Origin: DATLZU01 sp051293835
Lineage (GTDB): Bacteria > Nitrospirota > Nitrospiria > Nitrospirales > Nitrospiraceae
Reading direction: 5' to 3'
NCBI GenBank assembly: GCA_051293835.1
Contig: JBPKMA010000013.1
Coordinates: 10,911 to 74,910, forward strand
Length of the DNA: 64,000 nt
In this document: piece after piece, positions 43,319 through 52,156 of the stretch
How positions within the stretch are numbered: position 1 is the stretch's first letter
Layout of the letters: each line of letters starts with the position of its first letter
The notes under the pieces: generated by a model
Told to the model about the DNA's origin: nothing
Database searches by the model: none
What the model saw: only the letters and a program-made list of their open reading frames with translations
Translations under genes and position numbers: made by a program

Positions 43319-43376
43319 GAATACTGAATGACGAGTTCGATGCAGGGTGAGACTCACAATTCATCATTCAGTATTC
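43319..43376 (+). repeat. 13-bp perfect inverted repeat between the acetolactate synthase and OsmC genes
   Basis: GAATACTGAATGA (43319-43331) and TCATTCAGTATTC (43364-43376) are exact complements enclosing 32 nt. It starts 5 nt after the stop codon. It could form a terminator stem, but no U-tract follows. The AT-rich arms are unlike the surrounding GC-rich sequence, so a small mobile palindrome is an alternative. Confidence 0.6.
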
Positions 43377-43413
43377 CTCTTTCATCGGTTCACCAGGAGG
43401 GTGGAGGGTGATC

Positions 43414-43848
43414 ATGGAAGTGAGGAGCAAGGTTTACACCTATCGCACAACGGTCAAATGGACCGAGCAGAAGATGGGTGTGATGGCGTCGCCGGGCAAG
43501 CCGGAGGTGCCGATCGCCACGCCGCCGGAGTTTAAAGGACACGAAGGGATCTGGTCGCCCGAAGAGTTGTTCATCGCGTCAATCAATAGCTGCGTGATGA
43601 GCACGTTCCTGGCCTTCGCCGAGCGGGCTGGCCTGGCGTTCACGGCCTATGAGAGCGAGGCCGAAGGGCGCGTCGAATTGGCGGACGGCAAGCTTCAGGT
43701 GACTACGGTAGTTCTGAAACCCAGGGTGATGCTCGCGCCGGGCGCCGATCCCGCCAAGGCCCGCGAGATTCTCGCCAAGGCCGAAGCCAACTGCCTGATC
43801 TCCCATTCGGTCAAGACGAAGGTCACAGTGGAGGCGACAGTCGTGTGA
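43414..43848 (+). CDS. OsmC-family protein 1
   Basis: Encodes 144 residues of the OsmC fold: TPPEFKGHEGIWSPEELFIA, SINSCVMSTFLAFAERAGL with the first conserved Cys, and AEANCLISHSVKTKVTVEAT with the second. The Cys pair is the peroxidatic site in OsmC/Ohr proteins. ATG 43414 has GGAGG 6 nt upstream; GTG 43408 is the alternative. Likely reduces organic peroxides or related sulfur species. Confidence 0.9.
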   Translation: MEVRSKVYTYRTTVKWTEQKMGVMASPGKPEVPIATPPEFKGHEGIWSPEELFIASINSCVMSTFLAFAERAGLAFTAYESEAEGRVELADGKLQVTTVVLKPRVMLAPGADPAKAREILAKAEANCLISHSVKTKVTVEATVV

Positions 43849-44014
43849 AACGCGGAACGGGTGCCGCGACATCCACCTTGACACGCTCCGTCTCCACCTC
43901 CGAAAAGATCTGTTCCCGGCACGCCGCTTCAGATGCCGGATAGTCCCTGCGTCTCTGGTCCAAAAGTTGCTTGGCCCCTTTCGCCTGTGCGCGCAGGCGA
44001 TCCTTCAAAATCAC
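43823..44014 (-). CDS. Possible small helical protein
   Basis: A 63-codon frame on the minus strand starts with GTG at 44014 and overlaps the OsmC 3' end by 26 bp. The translation (VILKDRLRAQAKGAKQLLDQ, then RRRDYPASEAACREQIFSEV) has a credible amphipathic helix composition. No family was recognised and the ribosome binding site is weak. It may be a chance frame. Confidence 0.3.
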   Translation of the reverse strand: MILKDRLRAQAKGAKQLLDQRRRDYPASEAACREQIFSEVETERVKVDVAAPVPRFTRLSPPL

Positions 44015-44110
44015 CCACTCAGGTGATGGTTCTGTATCATTCGATTGGCTATATTGGGGGCTGCGGTGAATACGTAGGCACGGGGGCTGAAGTGAGAAGG
44101 AGGGCGTATC

Positions 44111-44392
44111 ATGGCAACGGAAGCGAAAACCGCGTCGATTGAACCCCGGCCGACGGCGTGGCTCCCCGAAGTGTCCTGGCAGGATATCAGAGAGCCTGGC
44201 GCCTACGTGGAAGTGGGAAGCGGAGATCTGTATCGGTTTCCCCAAGAATCGCTGCTGCAGGGTGCGTCGCCCCTGGTGAGAAAGGAGAGTGCGGGTGCCT
44301 CGAGACTTGTGAAGATCAGCGACAATCCGTATATCACCACGCTGGAAGCACGGATGATTTGTGCGGCGCATAACGTTTCGCCAAACTTCTAG
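44111..44392 (+). CDS. Hypothetical protein, 93 residues
   Basis: MATEAKTASIEPRPTAWLPE begins the protein, followed by VSWQDIREPGAYVEVGSGDL and YRFPQESLLQGASPLVRKES. It is soluble, without signal peptide or membrane helix. AAGGAGGG about 7 nt upstream of the ATG is a very good ribosome binding site, so translation is likely. It ends ARMICAAHNVSPNF. I do not recognise the family. Confidence 0.6.
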   Translation: MATEAKTASIEPRPTAWLPEVSWQDIREPGAYVEVGSGDLYRFPQESLLQGASPLVRKESAGASRLVKISDNPYITTLEARMICAAHNVSPNF

Positions 44393-44643
44393 CGATTCTG
44401 TTCCTGCCATCAGCCGATAGACGAACGTGATGTCCCCGTGCTTACGTTTCACCAAGAAGGTGCTGTGCTTCCGGTAAGAGTGCGGGGAGTCGAAACAAAA
44501 ATGGCGTAAAAGCGGCACATCCGCGTCACAGGCGAGTGAGCGAAAGACAGAGCGGCCTCGGTGGGGAACGCGACCCGCCGGCTTGCCTCACACGACTGCG
44601 AGAGAGACCGGCGGTTCACCTGCAAACTGGCAGGGAGGGCGTG

Positions 44644-44904
44644 ATGGATCGGTCGCATCAGCTCGAGGCGGCAATTTACCGACACGTGAGCCGAGTATCT
44701 GAATGTTCGTTCGAGGAGTTGGTCGCCTGGCTGCCGCAGTATACCTGGAACGAAGTGTTCAGCACGGTGGATCGTCTGAGTCGGCAAGGGCGCCTTGCCC
44801 TCCGCCATCCGACCCGGTTCGGGTTTCTGATCTCACTGCCGTCCGGCGATCGGGGTGGGCGCGGCGGTGAGAGCCCGCAGTATGGGGGAGCGATGGCATC
44901 GTGA
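44644..44904 (+). CDS. Small winged-helix-like protein
   Basis: Encodes 86 residues. HQLEAAIYRHVSRVSECSFE, ELVAWLPQYTWNEVFSTVDR and LSRQGRLALRHPTRFGFLIS follow the helix-turn-helix plus beta-wing order of small winged-helix DNA-binding proteins. The ATG at 44644 follows AGGGAGG at about 6 nt. Its stop overlaps the next start (GTGA), so the two genes are translationally coupled. A DNA-binding role is inferred from the fold pattern. Confidence 0.6.
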   Translation: MDRSHQLEAAIYRHVSRVSECSFEELVAWLPQYTWNEVFSTVDRLSRQGRLALRHPTRFGFLISLPSGDRGGRGGESPQYGGAMAS

Positions 44905-45155
44905 CCCCCGTGACTCCAGGGGAGAAAACCGACGCCATGCGGTGCCAGCGCTGTCAGGGTTTCATGTGTCCGATCGAGCTACGAGATTGGACAGGCCTTA
45001 GCGGGCAAGACGTGTCTCGTGCGCTTCGGTGCCTCCTCTGCGGGGACATCGTCGATGAGATTATCGTCAGCAACCGGATCAAGTCTGAAGGCGGATGCCC
45101 CGACGGCCGGAAAGGACGTCCCCGGCGTGTCGATCGAGTCACCATGCTCCAGTAG
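44901..45155 (+). CDS. Small zinc-ribbon protein
   Basis: Encodes 84 residues, starting at a GTG that overlaps the preceding stop. CxxC pairs occur in MRCQRCQGFMCP and LRCLLCGDIVDE, about 30 residues apart, giving a four-Cys zinc ribbon. The C-terminus is basic (GGCPDGRKGRPRRVDR). An internal ATG at 44937 is an alternative start. Function unknown; the coupling to a winged-helix protein suggests a regulatory pair. Confidence 0.6.
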   Translation: MTPVTPGEKTDAMRCQRCQGFMCPIELRDWTGLSGQDVSRALRCLLCGDIVDEIIVSNRIKSEGGCPDGRKGRPRRVDRVTMLQ

Positions 45156-45214
45156 CTGTTCGCCCACCAGCCGGTGGGCATTGCCCCTTGCCTTTCCTCT
45201 TCCCGGAGGGGGAC

Positions 45215-46190
45215 GTGCGTGACCATGCTCTGGAGGACGAGCATGAATCACGTCAAGCCGTGCGATCGACTCTGGTCCAACATCTTAAGGGGGCCAGGGG
45301 GGAGCGTGTCCAGCTATTTGTCCAGCGGTGGTTGGGCCGTCCTAAGCCGAAGCAATACTGCACCGTTGTGGGAACCAGGTCCTTCTTCCAACATACGGCT
45401 CGCTCGAGCCGACCGACTCACGGTTGCAGATCATAAGATGTAAGATGATCGTGATCGCCCGCTCGCATGCCTGGGCGGTATGGCCGCAGTTGGGGCAGTG
45501 ACCTTCGAGCATGGTGATCCTGCAGCCGGCCAACCGAGGCCCGGCAGCCGGGATCTTTCTCCCGCTGACCTCTATCAAGGCCCGCGATGCCGAGGCCACC
45601 GTGATCATCTACCCATCAGACCATTTCGTCTATCTGGAACAGCGGCTTGTCAACTCAGTTGGGCGGGCGGTCTTGACCGCCGAATGACTTCTGGATCGAC
45701 TCGCGCTGCTCGGCATGACTCCGGATCGCCTTGCATTGGACTATGTGAATGGATCCTGCCCGGCGAACCGCTCGATCGCTCGTCGAATTATCGGATTCAG
45801 GCGGTGCGGGCTTTTTGCAAGAAACCTACGCCGGCTGAAGCCGATGCCGCGCTCGCTGCGGGCGCACTGTGAAATACGTCGGTGTTCGCTGCCAACGCGC
45901 AGACTCTCTGGGACCTGGGTGCTCGGTGTTTTCCGGACTTGCTGCCGTTGTTCGAGCGCGTGCACCTGGCGATCGGCCCGCCGCACGAGGCGCGAGTGCG
46001 AGAGGCCATTTATCACCAGATGCCGCGTTACAGCTTTTCATCCGGTTTGCTTCAACGGATTCCGGAACAGACCGCGGTCATCGAGATGAAAGAGACCCTT
46101 CGCGCCGACCGGGTTGATGGCCGAGACGGGTGTACGATGGCGGGTGTGTGTAACGGGGAGGGTGCGAAAGACGGGGAGAGGGGGTCTCGA
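45215..46190 (+). pseudogene. Broken mannose-1-phosphate guanylyltransferase (sugar nucleotidyltransferase)
   Basis: Pieces in several frames follow one protein: LKGARGERVQLFVQRWLGRP, KPKQYCTVVGTRSFFQHT, ILQPANRGPAAGIFLPLTSI, ATVIIYPSDHFVYLEQRLVN, CEWILPGEPLDRSSNYRIQA, FCKKPTPAEADAALAAGAL, then after TGA 45870-45872 NTSVFAANAQTLWDLG and MPRYSFSSGLLQRIPEQTAV. The N-terminal glycine-rich nucleotide loop is reduced to ARGERVQ. Two stops (45685-45687 and 45870-45872) replace expected Trp codons by TGA. At least three frameshifts are needed. It would have made GDP-mannose for envelope polysaccharide. Confidence 0.8.
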
Positions 46191-46314
46191 GAAGAACCAA
46201 CCTATTGCGGTTGATCCGCGGATCCGCTATGGCGACGGAAATCTTCCGAATAGGGGTTGTGCCCTCACCGCAGCCGTACGAGTCGTTTGCTAAGGGCCGG
46301 GGAGGATATCGTCC

Positions 46315-46713
46315 ATGGACGGTGAGTTCATCGAGCCCGCCTCCGATCAGGAAAGCGGGCGTCGTCAAGATTCTCGGGTCGGCGTGATCGTCCTGTCGTC
46401 TTCGCTGCGGGTGCTCTATATCAGTCGGGCGGCCATTGAATTGCTAAAACTCACCACTCTGGGAACAGACTTGCGAGAGCCAGCTTCCTCGTCGGGCGGT
46501 CTGCCCCAAGGCGTAACCAATATCGCGAGGACCATCGTGGAGGAATTGGGCCGTCGGGTGGCCTCCCGGAACTGGGCGCCGTTTGAAGTCCGGCGCCACC
46601 TCGACGAGTGGCAGGAACCGATGTGGCTGCGCGGACTGGGGTTGCCGAATCCCTCGGGGCTTCCGCGGTCACGGATTGTGCTGACGCTATCGAGGAACCC
46701 ATTTTCCCCGTGA
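46315..46713 (+). CDS. Short PAS-like protein
   Basis: Encodes 132 residues. RVGVIVLSSSLRVLYISRAA followed by IELLKLT resembles the beta-strand/helix opening of a PAS fold (a 'what is this position now' sensor), and RRHLDEWQEPMWLRGLGLP continues the beta sheet. No output domain (LuxR-type helix-turn-helix or kinase) follows. The stop lies 27 bp inside the 3' end of the convergent FAD oxidoreductase gene. It may be a truncated LuxR-type regulator. No strong ribosome binding site precedes the ATG. Confidence 0.45.
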   Translation: MDGEFIEPASDQESGRRQDSRVGVIVLSSSLRVLYISRAAIELLKLTTLGTDLREPASSSGGLPQGVTNIARTIVEELGRRVASRNWAPFEVRRHLDEWQEPMWLRGLGLPNPSGLPRSRIVLTLSRNPFSP

Positions 46714-48285
46714 CAGGATCTCGCGTGCGGCATTGTAGCCGGCGGCTCCCATCACGCCACCGCCTGGATGGGCGGCCGCCCCGCACAGATACAATCCGGC
46801 GATCGGCGTTCGATAATCTGCATAGCCGGGCACAGGTCGAAAACAAAACCACTGATTCAATGTCATCGCTCCCTGGAAGATATTGCCGCCGGTCAGGCCG
46901 AACGTTCGCTCGAGGTCCAGGGGGGTCAAGACCTGCCGGGCAACGATCGATGCTTTGAAGTTCGGGGCATACTCGGTTAACAGATCCACACAGCGATCCG
47001 CAAAGCGCTCCCGCAGTTGATCCCATGTCGCGGCACGCAGGTTGTACGGCGCATACTGGACGAACATCGACATGAGATGGGAACCTGGCGGGGCGACGGA
47101 AGGATCGATCACCGAGGGAATGGTGCACTCGAGAATCGGGCAATCGGAGGGACGGCCGTACTTGGCCTCATCGTAGGCCCGCTCGAGGTACTCGAGATCG
47201 GGACAGATGTGAATCGTCCCGCGGTGTTGCGGGCCAGGCTCCGTGCCGGGACAGGCAAGGAAGCTCGGCAGTTCGGACAAGGCCAAATTGATTTTGAGCG
47301 AGGCGCTTCGGTAATCGATTCGTCGCACCGCCTGCACAAACTCGTCTGGCAGTCGTTTAGGATCGAGCAAGCGGGTGAACGTGACATGGGCATCGGCGTT
47401 GCTGGCAACCACCGGAGCCTTGAACTCGTCCCCGTTGGCCAGCGCGACACCGGCGACTTTCCCGTCCTTGATCAGGATGTGGCTGACCTCGGCCTCGCAG
47501 CGAATGGTGACCGAGAGGTCACGAGCCGCCCGTGCCAACGCTTGGGTCAATCCTCCCATCCCGCCTTGCACATAGCCCCAGATTCCTCGTTTCCCGTTGG
47601 TTGCTCCCATCACGTGGTGACACAGGACATAGGCGGTCCCCGGCGTCGAGGGCGAGGCCATGGCGCCGATGACGGCATCGGTCGCCAGCGTCGCCTTGAG
47701 CTCCTCCGACTCAAACCATCGATCGAGGATCGGTCGGGCCGCTCCGGTCAGGAGTTCAACCAGGTCGCCGATCTGAGGGCCGACCCGCGTCACCGTGCGA
47801 CTCAGTTTGAGTAGCCTCCAGAGATCTCGCAGCCCAAGACGACGGATATTCGGCGGGGTCACGGTCAGGAGGGGCTCAAGGACCGTGGCGAGCCCTTCGA
47901 GCCAGTCCTGATAATGGGGGTAGTTGTCCGCGTCGTGAACGCTGAACTTGGCAATCTCCCGGTGGTTCAGATCAGGATCGGCACCCAGTAGGAGAAACCG
48001 CCCGTCGGGAAACGGTGTGAAGGAAGAGGGAATGCGCTCCAGGATCCTCAAGCCATAGGCCTCCAGGCGGAGGTCACGGACGATCTCTGGGCGAAACAGG
48101 CTGATCACGTAGGCGGCGGTCGAGACTTTGAAGCCGGGAAATACTTCTTCGGTGACGCAGGCTCCGCCTACGAGATGCCGGCGTTCGAGCACCAACACCT
48201 TCCAGCCGGCGCGGGCCAGATAACAGGCGGCCACTAACCCGTTGTGACCGGCCCCGATAATGATGGCGTCGTAGTCACTCGCCAT
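46687..48285 (-). CDS. FAD-dependent amine oxidase/phytoene desaturase-like oxidoreductase
   Basis: Encodes 532 residues on the minus strand. The N-terminal Rossmann motif is YDAIIIGAGHNGLVAACYLA followed by VLVLERRHLVGGA. The C-terminus has GLYLCGAAAHPGGGVMGAAG, the FAD-binding end seen in phytoene-desaturase and PYROXD2-like proteins. An upstream extension in frame exists, but MASDYDAIIIG at 48285 is the family-like start. It is probably a flavin-dependent dehydrogenase of unknown substrate. It is convergent with the PAS-like gene. Confidence 0.85.
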   Translation of the reverse strand: MASDYDAIIIGAGHNGLVAACYLARAGWKVLVLERRHLVGGACVTEEVFPGFKVSTAAYVISLFRPEIVRDLRLEAYGLRILERIPSSFTPFPDGRFLLLGADPDLNHREIAKFSVHDADNYPHYQDWLEGLATVLEPLLTVTPPNIRRLGLRDLWRLLKLSRTVTRVGPQIGDLVELLTGAARPILDRWFESEELKATLATDAVIGAMASPSTPGTAYVLCHHVMGATNGKRGIWGYVQGGMGGLTQALARAARDLSVTIRCEAEVSHILIKDGKVAGVALANGDEFKAPVVASNADAHVTFTRLLDPKRLPDEFVQAVRRIDYRSASLKINLALSELPSFLACPGTEPGPQHRGTIHICPDLEYLERAYDEAKYGRPSDCPILECTIPSVIDPSVAPPGSHLMSMFVQYAPYNLRAATWDQLRERFADRCVDLLTEYAPNFKASIVARQVLTPLDLERTFGLTGGNIFQGAMTLNQWFCFRPVPGYADYRTPIAGLYLCGAAAHPGGGVMGAAGYNAAREILSRGKWVPR

Positions 48286-48522
48286 AGGTATCGCAATGAA
48301 AGCCTCAGGGAGGCGAGATCGATCATACTCACCGGCCTGATTCGTTTCCACCGGCCTCTTTCGTCGCGACAGCCGGAGGGAGTACCCTGATGCGGACATC
48401 GCAAGCCCCCTGCTTATGTCACAATTGTTGTACAGGAAAACGTGGCGTGTGACTCGTGATGGGAGATGAGTAAAAGCGCCTGATAGCGGACAGTTATTTT
48501 CTGCCGAGGTCGGAACAGGATC

Positions 48523-49011
48523 ATGACCGTGAGGATCGGCGAACCGGTCAAGGTTCGTCCGCCGTTGGAGGACGACCTTCCTGAGTTGCTCGCTGTGGAG
48601 CAAGATTGTTTTGACACTCCATACTACCGTCCCCATCGATTCACCCGCTCGCAGTTTACGGCGTACCTTCGAAACCCGCGGGCGATCTTCTGGGTGGCTG
48701 TCCAGCGCGGTCTCCTGCTCGGCTATGTCGCCGGCTCCTGCGGTACTGGCTCTCGAAGGGGCGCCGGACGAATCGAGAGCCTAGCCGTTGTTCAGGCAGC
48801 GCGGAAGCAAGGGGTCGGTGGACTCCTCATGAGGCGATTCATCGAAGAGGCCAAACGCCGCGGTTCCAAGCGCGTGACGATTGAAGTTGCAATGGCAAAC
48901 ACCCACGCCATTCGATTCTTTACGAACCGAGGCTTTAGTCCGGTGAGACGGCTTCCCGGATATTACGGCGACCGATACGACGGCCTGCGCATGCGACGGG
49001 AACTGGGATGA
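48523..49011 (+). CDS. GNAT-family N-acetyltransferase, RimI-like
   Basis: Encodes 162 residues. The acetyl-CoA motif V/A is IESLAVVQAARKQGVGGLLM, followed by FIEEAKRRGSKRVTIEVAMA and FFTNRGFSPVRRLPGYYGD, the classical GNAT/RimI arrangement. The family acetylates protein N-termini or small amines. It is divergent from the FAD oxidoreductase gene across a 237-bp spacer containing a GATAGCGGACAG repeat-like piece at 48482-48493. Confidence 0.88.
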   Translation: MTVRIGEPVKVRPPLEDDLPELLAVEQDCFDTPYYRPHRFTRSQFTAYLRNPRAIFWVAVQRGLLLGYVAGSCGTGSRRGAGRIESLAVVQAARKQGVGGLLMRRFIEEAKRRGSKRVTIEVAMANTHAIRFFTNRGFSPVRRLPGYYGDRYDGLRMRRELG

Positions 49012-49315
49012 GCATTGCCAGCAACCAAGAGCCAATCGCTTTCGCTTATCCTAATATTCCCTCTCCGGGTTGCCCATTTTCTTGATGTTCTTTGATGCGG
49101 CGGGTTCCGGCGATGGACCGTCTTCACATTCTGGCTCTGTGGCATTCCGCGCCAGTGAGCTTGCTCATCACTGGGGGCTTTCTCCCCAGCTGGCGTCATA
49201 CCGGCGAAGCCCGGTTCCTTGTAAGCTCTGAATCTCAAAGCCTTTCCGAACCACCTGCCGGCCGGGCGGCAACGCATGGCACATTCATCGCAAACCGCTA
49301 CGCGAGGGATAGGCG
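49012..49315 (+). other. Intergenic region before the cytochrome c gene
   Basis: About 300 bp without a supported gene. It contains a sigma-54-like site near its end (49277-49292). Confidence 0.4.
49277..49292 (+). promoter_or_regulatory. Sigma-54 (-24/-12) promoter-like site before cytochrome c
   Basis: TGGCACATTCATCGCA keeps TGGCAC, T12, and GCA with GG-to-GC spacing correct; one core position (TTGC to TCGC) differs. Transcription would start near 49303, leaving a 13-nt leader with GAGGGAT as the ribosome binding site. Confidence 0.4.
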
Positions 49316-49708
49316 ATGGAACAGAAGGAATACCGTAGCCGCGTGCGACACCCCCGATGGATGCACACGGTCGTCCTGATCGCGGTGGGCATCGCGCTGG
49401 AAGTGTGGATACAGCCGCGACTTTTGTCGTCAGCCGGGCCGCAATTGGGCACAGGCAAAGCCATCTACGAGAAGCACTGTCTGATCTGTCACGGATCGCG
49501 AGGCAAAGGCGACGGTCCTACCGGCAAGGTCCTGATTCCTCCGGCTACCGACTTGACGAGCGCAGCCAGCAAAACGAAATCGGATGCGGACTTGCTTAAG
49601 GTTATTCGTGACGGCAAACCTCCAACCGCCATGCCAGCCTGGAAGGGCCAGTTATCGGAGCAGGACATCCGAGATGTGCTCGCTTACATCCGCAGCCTGA
49701 GCCAATGA
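49316..49708 (+). CDS. Membrane-anchored or exported mono-heme cytochrome c
   Basis: Encodes 130 residues. A single hydrophobic N-terminal segment (HTVVLIAVGIALEVWI) is preceded by basic residues. The heme motif is KHCLICHGSRGKGDGP, and the axial Met is probably in PPTAMPAWKGQLSEQDIRDV, as in class I cytochromes of the cytochrome-c oxidase/terminal-acceptor type. It acts in the periplasm as an electron carrier. It stands alone, with a sigma-54-like promoter close upstream. Confidence 0.88.
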   Translation: MEQKEYRSRVRHPRWMHTVVLIAVGIALEVWIQPRLLSSAGPQLGTGKAIYEKHCLICHGSRGKGDGPTGKVLIPPATDLTSAASKTKSDADLLKVIRDGKPPTAMPAWKGQLSEQDIRDVLAYIRSLSQ

Positions 49709-50008
49709 GAGAAGCCATGCCGCTGCGAATGACCTGTCTGGCCGAGCTCGCGCTGGAGGGCCACCGTCGCCGCAGGAGACCGGTTTTTTGTGACCGGCCG
49801 GACCGCATGGCGCTACCGGCGATTGGCCATCGGTGCGAAGGTTCGTTCGAGCCATCGAAAGAGATAAAGATAAAGGGGATCGGGCTGAATCCTTTTTGTG
49901 GGTGAGGGCTCATACCGGGTAAAACGGAAAACGCGAGGGGGAGGGTGCTCTCCTATGATGGAGGACCAACCGCTGAGAACTGGCGGCTTGAATCAAGGGG
50001 GTGCGGCC
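49709..50008 (+). other. Intergenic region without a supported gene
   Basis: A 66-codon frame from 49705 has no family resemblance and overlaps the preceding stop. Nothing else was recognised in these 300 bp. Confidence 0.35.
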
Positions 50009-50227
50009 ATGACGTGTAACGTGGGCGGAGTCGAGCGGCCGATTCGCATCGTGTTGGGCGTGTTGTTCCTTGCCGTTGGCGCCCTGGCGGATTTGCCGCC
50101 GGTCGGAGCTGGGATCACGGTGATTGTCGGGGCCGTAGCGCTCGTCACAGGCGCGATTGGCTTCTGCCCGGCCTGGAAATTGTTCGGCATCAATACCTGC
50201 GCGCCGAATCCGGGTATGAGGCAGTGA
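50009..50227 (+). CDS. DUF2892-type small membrane protein
   Basis: Encodes 72 residues: MTCNVGGVERPIRIVLGVLF, two hydrophobic helices, then GFCPAWKLFGINTCAPN. This N-terminus and the CPxY/W-GxNTC-type ending are the DUF2892 (YgaP membrane domain) signature. Such proteins are linked to rhodanese or sulfur metabolism in other genomes. AAGGGGG lies about 6 nt upstream of the ATG. The next gene is a broken sulfide:quinone oxidoreductase-like gene, which fits a sulfur context. Confidence 0.85.
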   Translation: MTCNVGGVERPIRIVLGVLFLAVGALADLPPVGAGITVIVGAVALVTGAIGFCPAWKLFGINTCAPNPGMRQ

Positions 50228-50303
50228 CGGCCGATCAGTCGTGACGCGGTCCGCAATTCCGAATTCCTAATTCCTGAGTCTCAATTCCAACGGGAGATGG
50301 AGG

Positions 50304-51287
50304 ATCGGCGCATCGATCGGCGGACTACCGTCGGCCTACGAGGCGCGGGCAATGCTGGACAAGAAGCACAAGGTCACAGTTGTCTCGAATGTGGACTACT
50401 TTCATTTTGTGCCGTCTAATCCCTGGGTGGCGGTCGGGTGGAGAACGCGAAAGGACATCAGTTTTCCCCTTGGACCGGTGCTGCAGAAGAAGGGGATCGA
50501 ATTTCTCTACGCCACCGCGGAACGGATCGAGCCCGAGCAGAACCGAGTCATCACAGCCAAGGGCGAAGTGCCGTACGACTATCTGATCATCGCTACCGGG
50601 CCGAAACTGAACTTTTCTGCGGTGCCGGGACTGGGGCCGAGCGGCTACACCCAGTCGGTCTGCACTGTGGACCACCCGGAGCAGGCCTGGGGTGCGTACC
50701 AATCGTTTCTGAAAGATCCGGGGCCCATTGTCGTGGGTGCGGCACAGGGTGCCTCTTGTTTCGGGCCGGCCTACGAAATGGCGTTCATTCTGGATGCGGA
50801 CCTGCGCAAGAAGAAACTTATGCGATGTTCATTCCCCCGTTCACGGGCGTGGATGCTGTGGCGGACACGCCCGGGCTGTGCAACCCGAAAGGCTTTGTGA
50901 ACATCGACGCCTACCAAGCCAATCCTAAGTACAAGAACATCTACGCGGTCGGCGTGTGCGTGGCAATCCCGCCGGTGGAACAGACGCCGATTCCAACCGG
51001 CGCACCCAAGACCGGCTACATGATCGAATCGATGGTTTCGGCTGCCGTGCACAACATCAAGGCGGACATCGAGAACAATCCCAAACGCGAGACGGCGACC
51101 TGGAATGCGATCTGTCTCGCCGATATGGGTGACACGGGGATGGCCTTCGTCGCGCTGCCGCAGATGGCGCCGCGCAACGTGCGAAAAATACTTCCTCCAC
51201 AAGATGAGGAAAGGCGTGAGCGAGCCCTACTATGAGAAGGCGATCCTGAAAACTCTGGGGATCACCAAGCTGGAACAGCAGGCGTAA
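50304..51287 (+). pseudogene. Broken sulfide:quinone oxidoreductase-like flavoprotein
   Basis: The start region is damaged (IGASIGGLPSAYEARAMLDK without a start codon in that frame). The frame then runs VTVVSNVDYFHFVPSNPWVA, VPYDYLIIATGPKLNFSAVP and VVGAAQGASCFGPAYEMAFI. Around 50815 a frameshift plus deletion of about 100 codons leads to MFIPPFTGVDAVADTPGLCN, IYAVGVCVAIPPVEQTPIPT and ADMGDTGMAFVALPQMAPRN, and a last frameshift near 51180 gives FLHKMRKGVSEPYYEKAILK. The order is that of SQR flavoproteins. It would have oxidised sulfide and reduced quinone. Confidence 0.82.
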
Positions 51288-51338
51288 AGCAGCCCTCGAT
51301 TCACCGCAGCCGTGCACGATTCAAGAAGGGATCCGATC

Positions 51339-51908
51339 ATGACTCGAACACACCGCCCTGTTTGGATTCTCGGTCTCTCGGTTGCCACGGTTCTGGGATT
51401 TGCCGCGTCAGGTCCGGCTGCCGAGTCGCGGATAGAAAATGCTCGAATCAGTCTCGAAAAGGCCAAGGCGCAGATCGAGCTGGCGCTCAAGCAAGCCGAG
51501 TTGTCGCTGGCGCCGCATCAACCGGGGAGCGGGTGGACGAGGCAGCACATGCAGCGGGTCTTGAACGTCATCGAGGGCCGCAGCGGTCCAGATTTCAGGG
51601 AAACCATCGAGGACCCAGGAGACGGCTATGGGGCGGTGTGGCATCTGCGGGACGCGCTCGATGCGTTGCCGGGCGGTCTCTCCACCGATGCGGGGACCGC
51701 GTTGGATCATGCGCTAGCCTATCTGAACGATGCGGCGGAACATGCCAGGCGCTCGCTGAAAGGAACCAGCGTGGCCGAGGTGCATCGGGAAGCTGGATTA
51801 GTCGCGGGGATGCTAGCGGCTGCCTTGGGGCGAGAAGGCAGTTCGGCGCCGGCGATCGGCGCCTTGACCTATGGTCTCGACTCGTTGGGACAGGCCTTGG
51901 CGAAATAG
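51339..51908 (+). CDS. Exported helical protein of unknown function
   Basis: Encodes 189 residues with a signal peptide (VWILGLSVATVLGFAASGPA, cleavage near AAESR). The mature protein is mostly alpha-helical (RISLEKAKAQIELALKQAEL, later LDHALAYLNDAAEHARRSLK). The ATG at 51339 has AAGAAGGGA about 8 nt upstream. No cysteine or metal motif is visible. It stands between two sulfur-related genes. I do not recognise the family. Confidence 0.65.
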   Translation: MTRTHRPVWILGLSVATVLGFAASGPAAESRIENARISLEKAKAQIELALKQAELSLAPHQPGSGWTRQHMQRVLNVIEGRSGPDFRETIEDPGDGYGAVWHLRDALDALPGGLSTDAGTALDHALAYLNDAAEHARRSLKGTSVAEVHREAGLVAGMLAAALGREGSSAPAIGALTYGLDSLGQALAK

Positions 51909-51953
51909 GTGACGGAAATGTACCGCCGACCAGATCATGGCCAATGGCCGGAT

Positions 51954-52066
51954 CGCGAGCAAAGACACCGATTCAAGAGGCGGTGAAACTCATGGAAGAA
52001 AAGCGTCTCCTGAACCTGCCGGCACGATCTCCTGCGCGCCTGGATTGGCGCTTGGGCTCGGGATAA
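51954..52066 (+). pseudogene. CBS-domain fragment
   Basis: AKTPIQEAVKLMEEKRLLNL followed by PA is the start of a CBS domain (the usual IxEAVKLMxExRxxxLPVV pattern), after which the frame reads ARSPARLDWRLGSG and stops. No complete CBS protein is present here. It is probably a deletion remnant. Confidence 0.35.
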
Positions 52067-52156
52067 GCTGAGAAGCGGAGCATCCTCTCCGACATGCGAT
52101 CCCTCGATCAAGGGAGGGTTCGGGCTGAGGATCCTGCTTTATGCGATACGTTCTCC

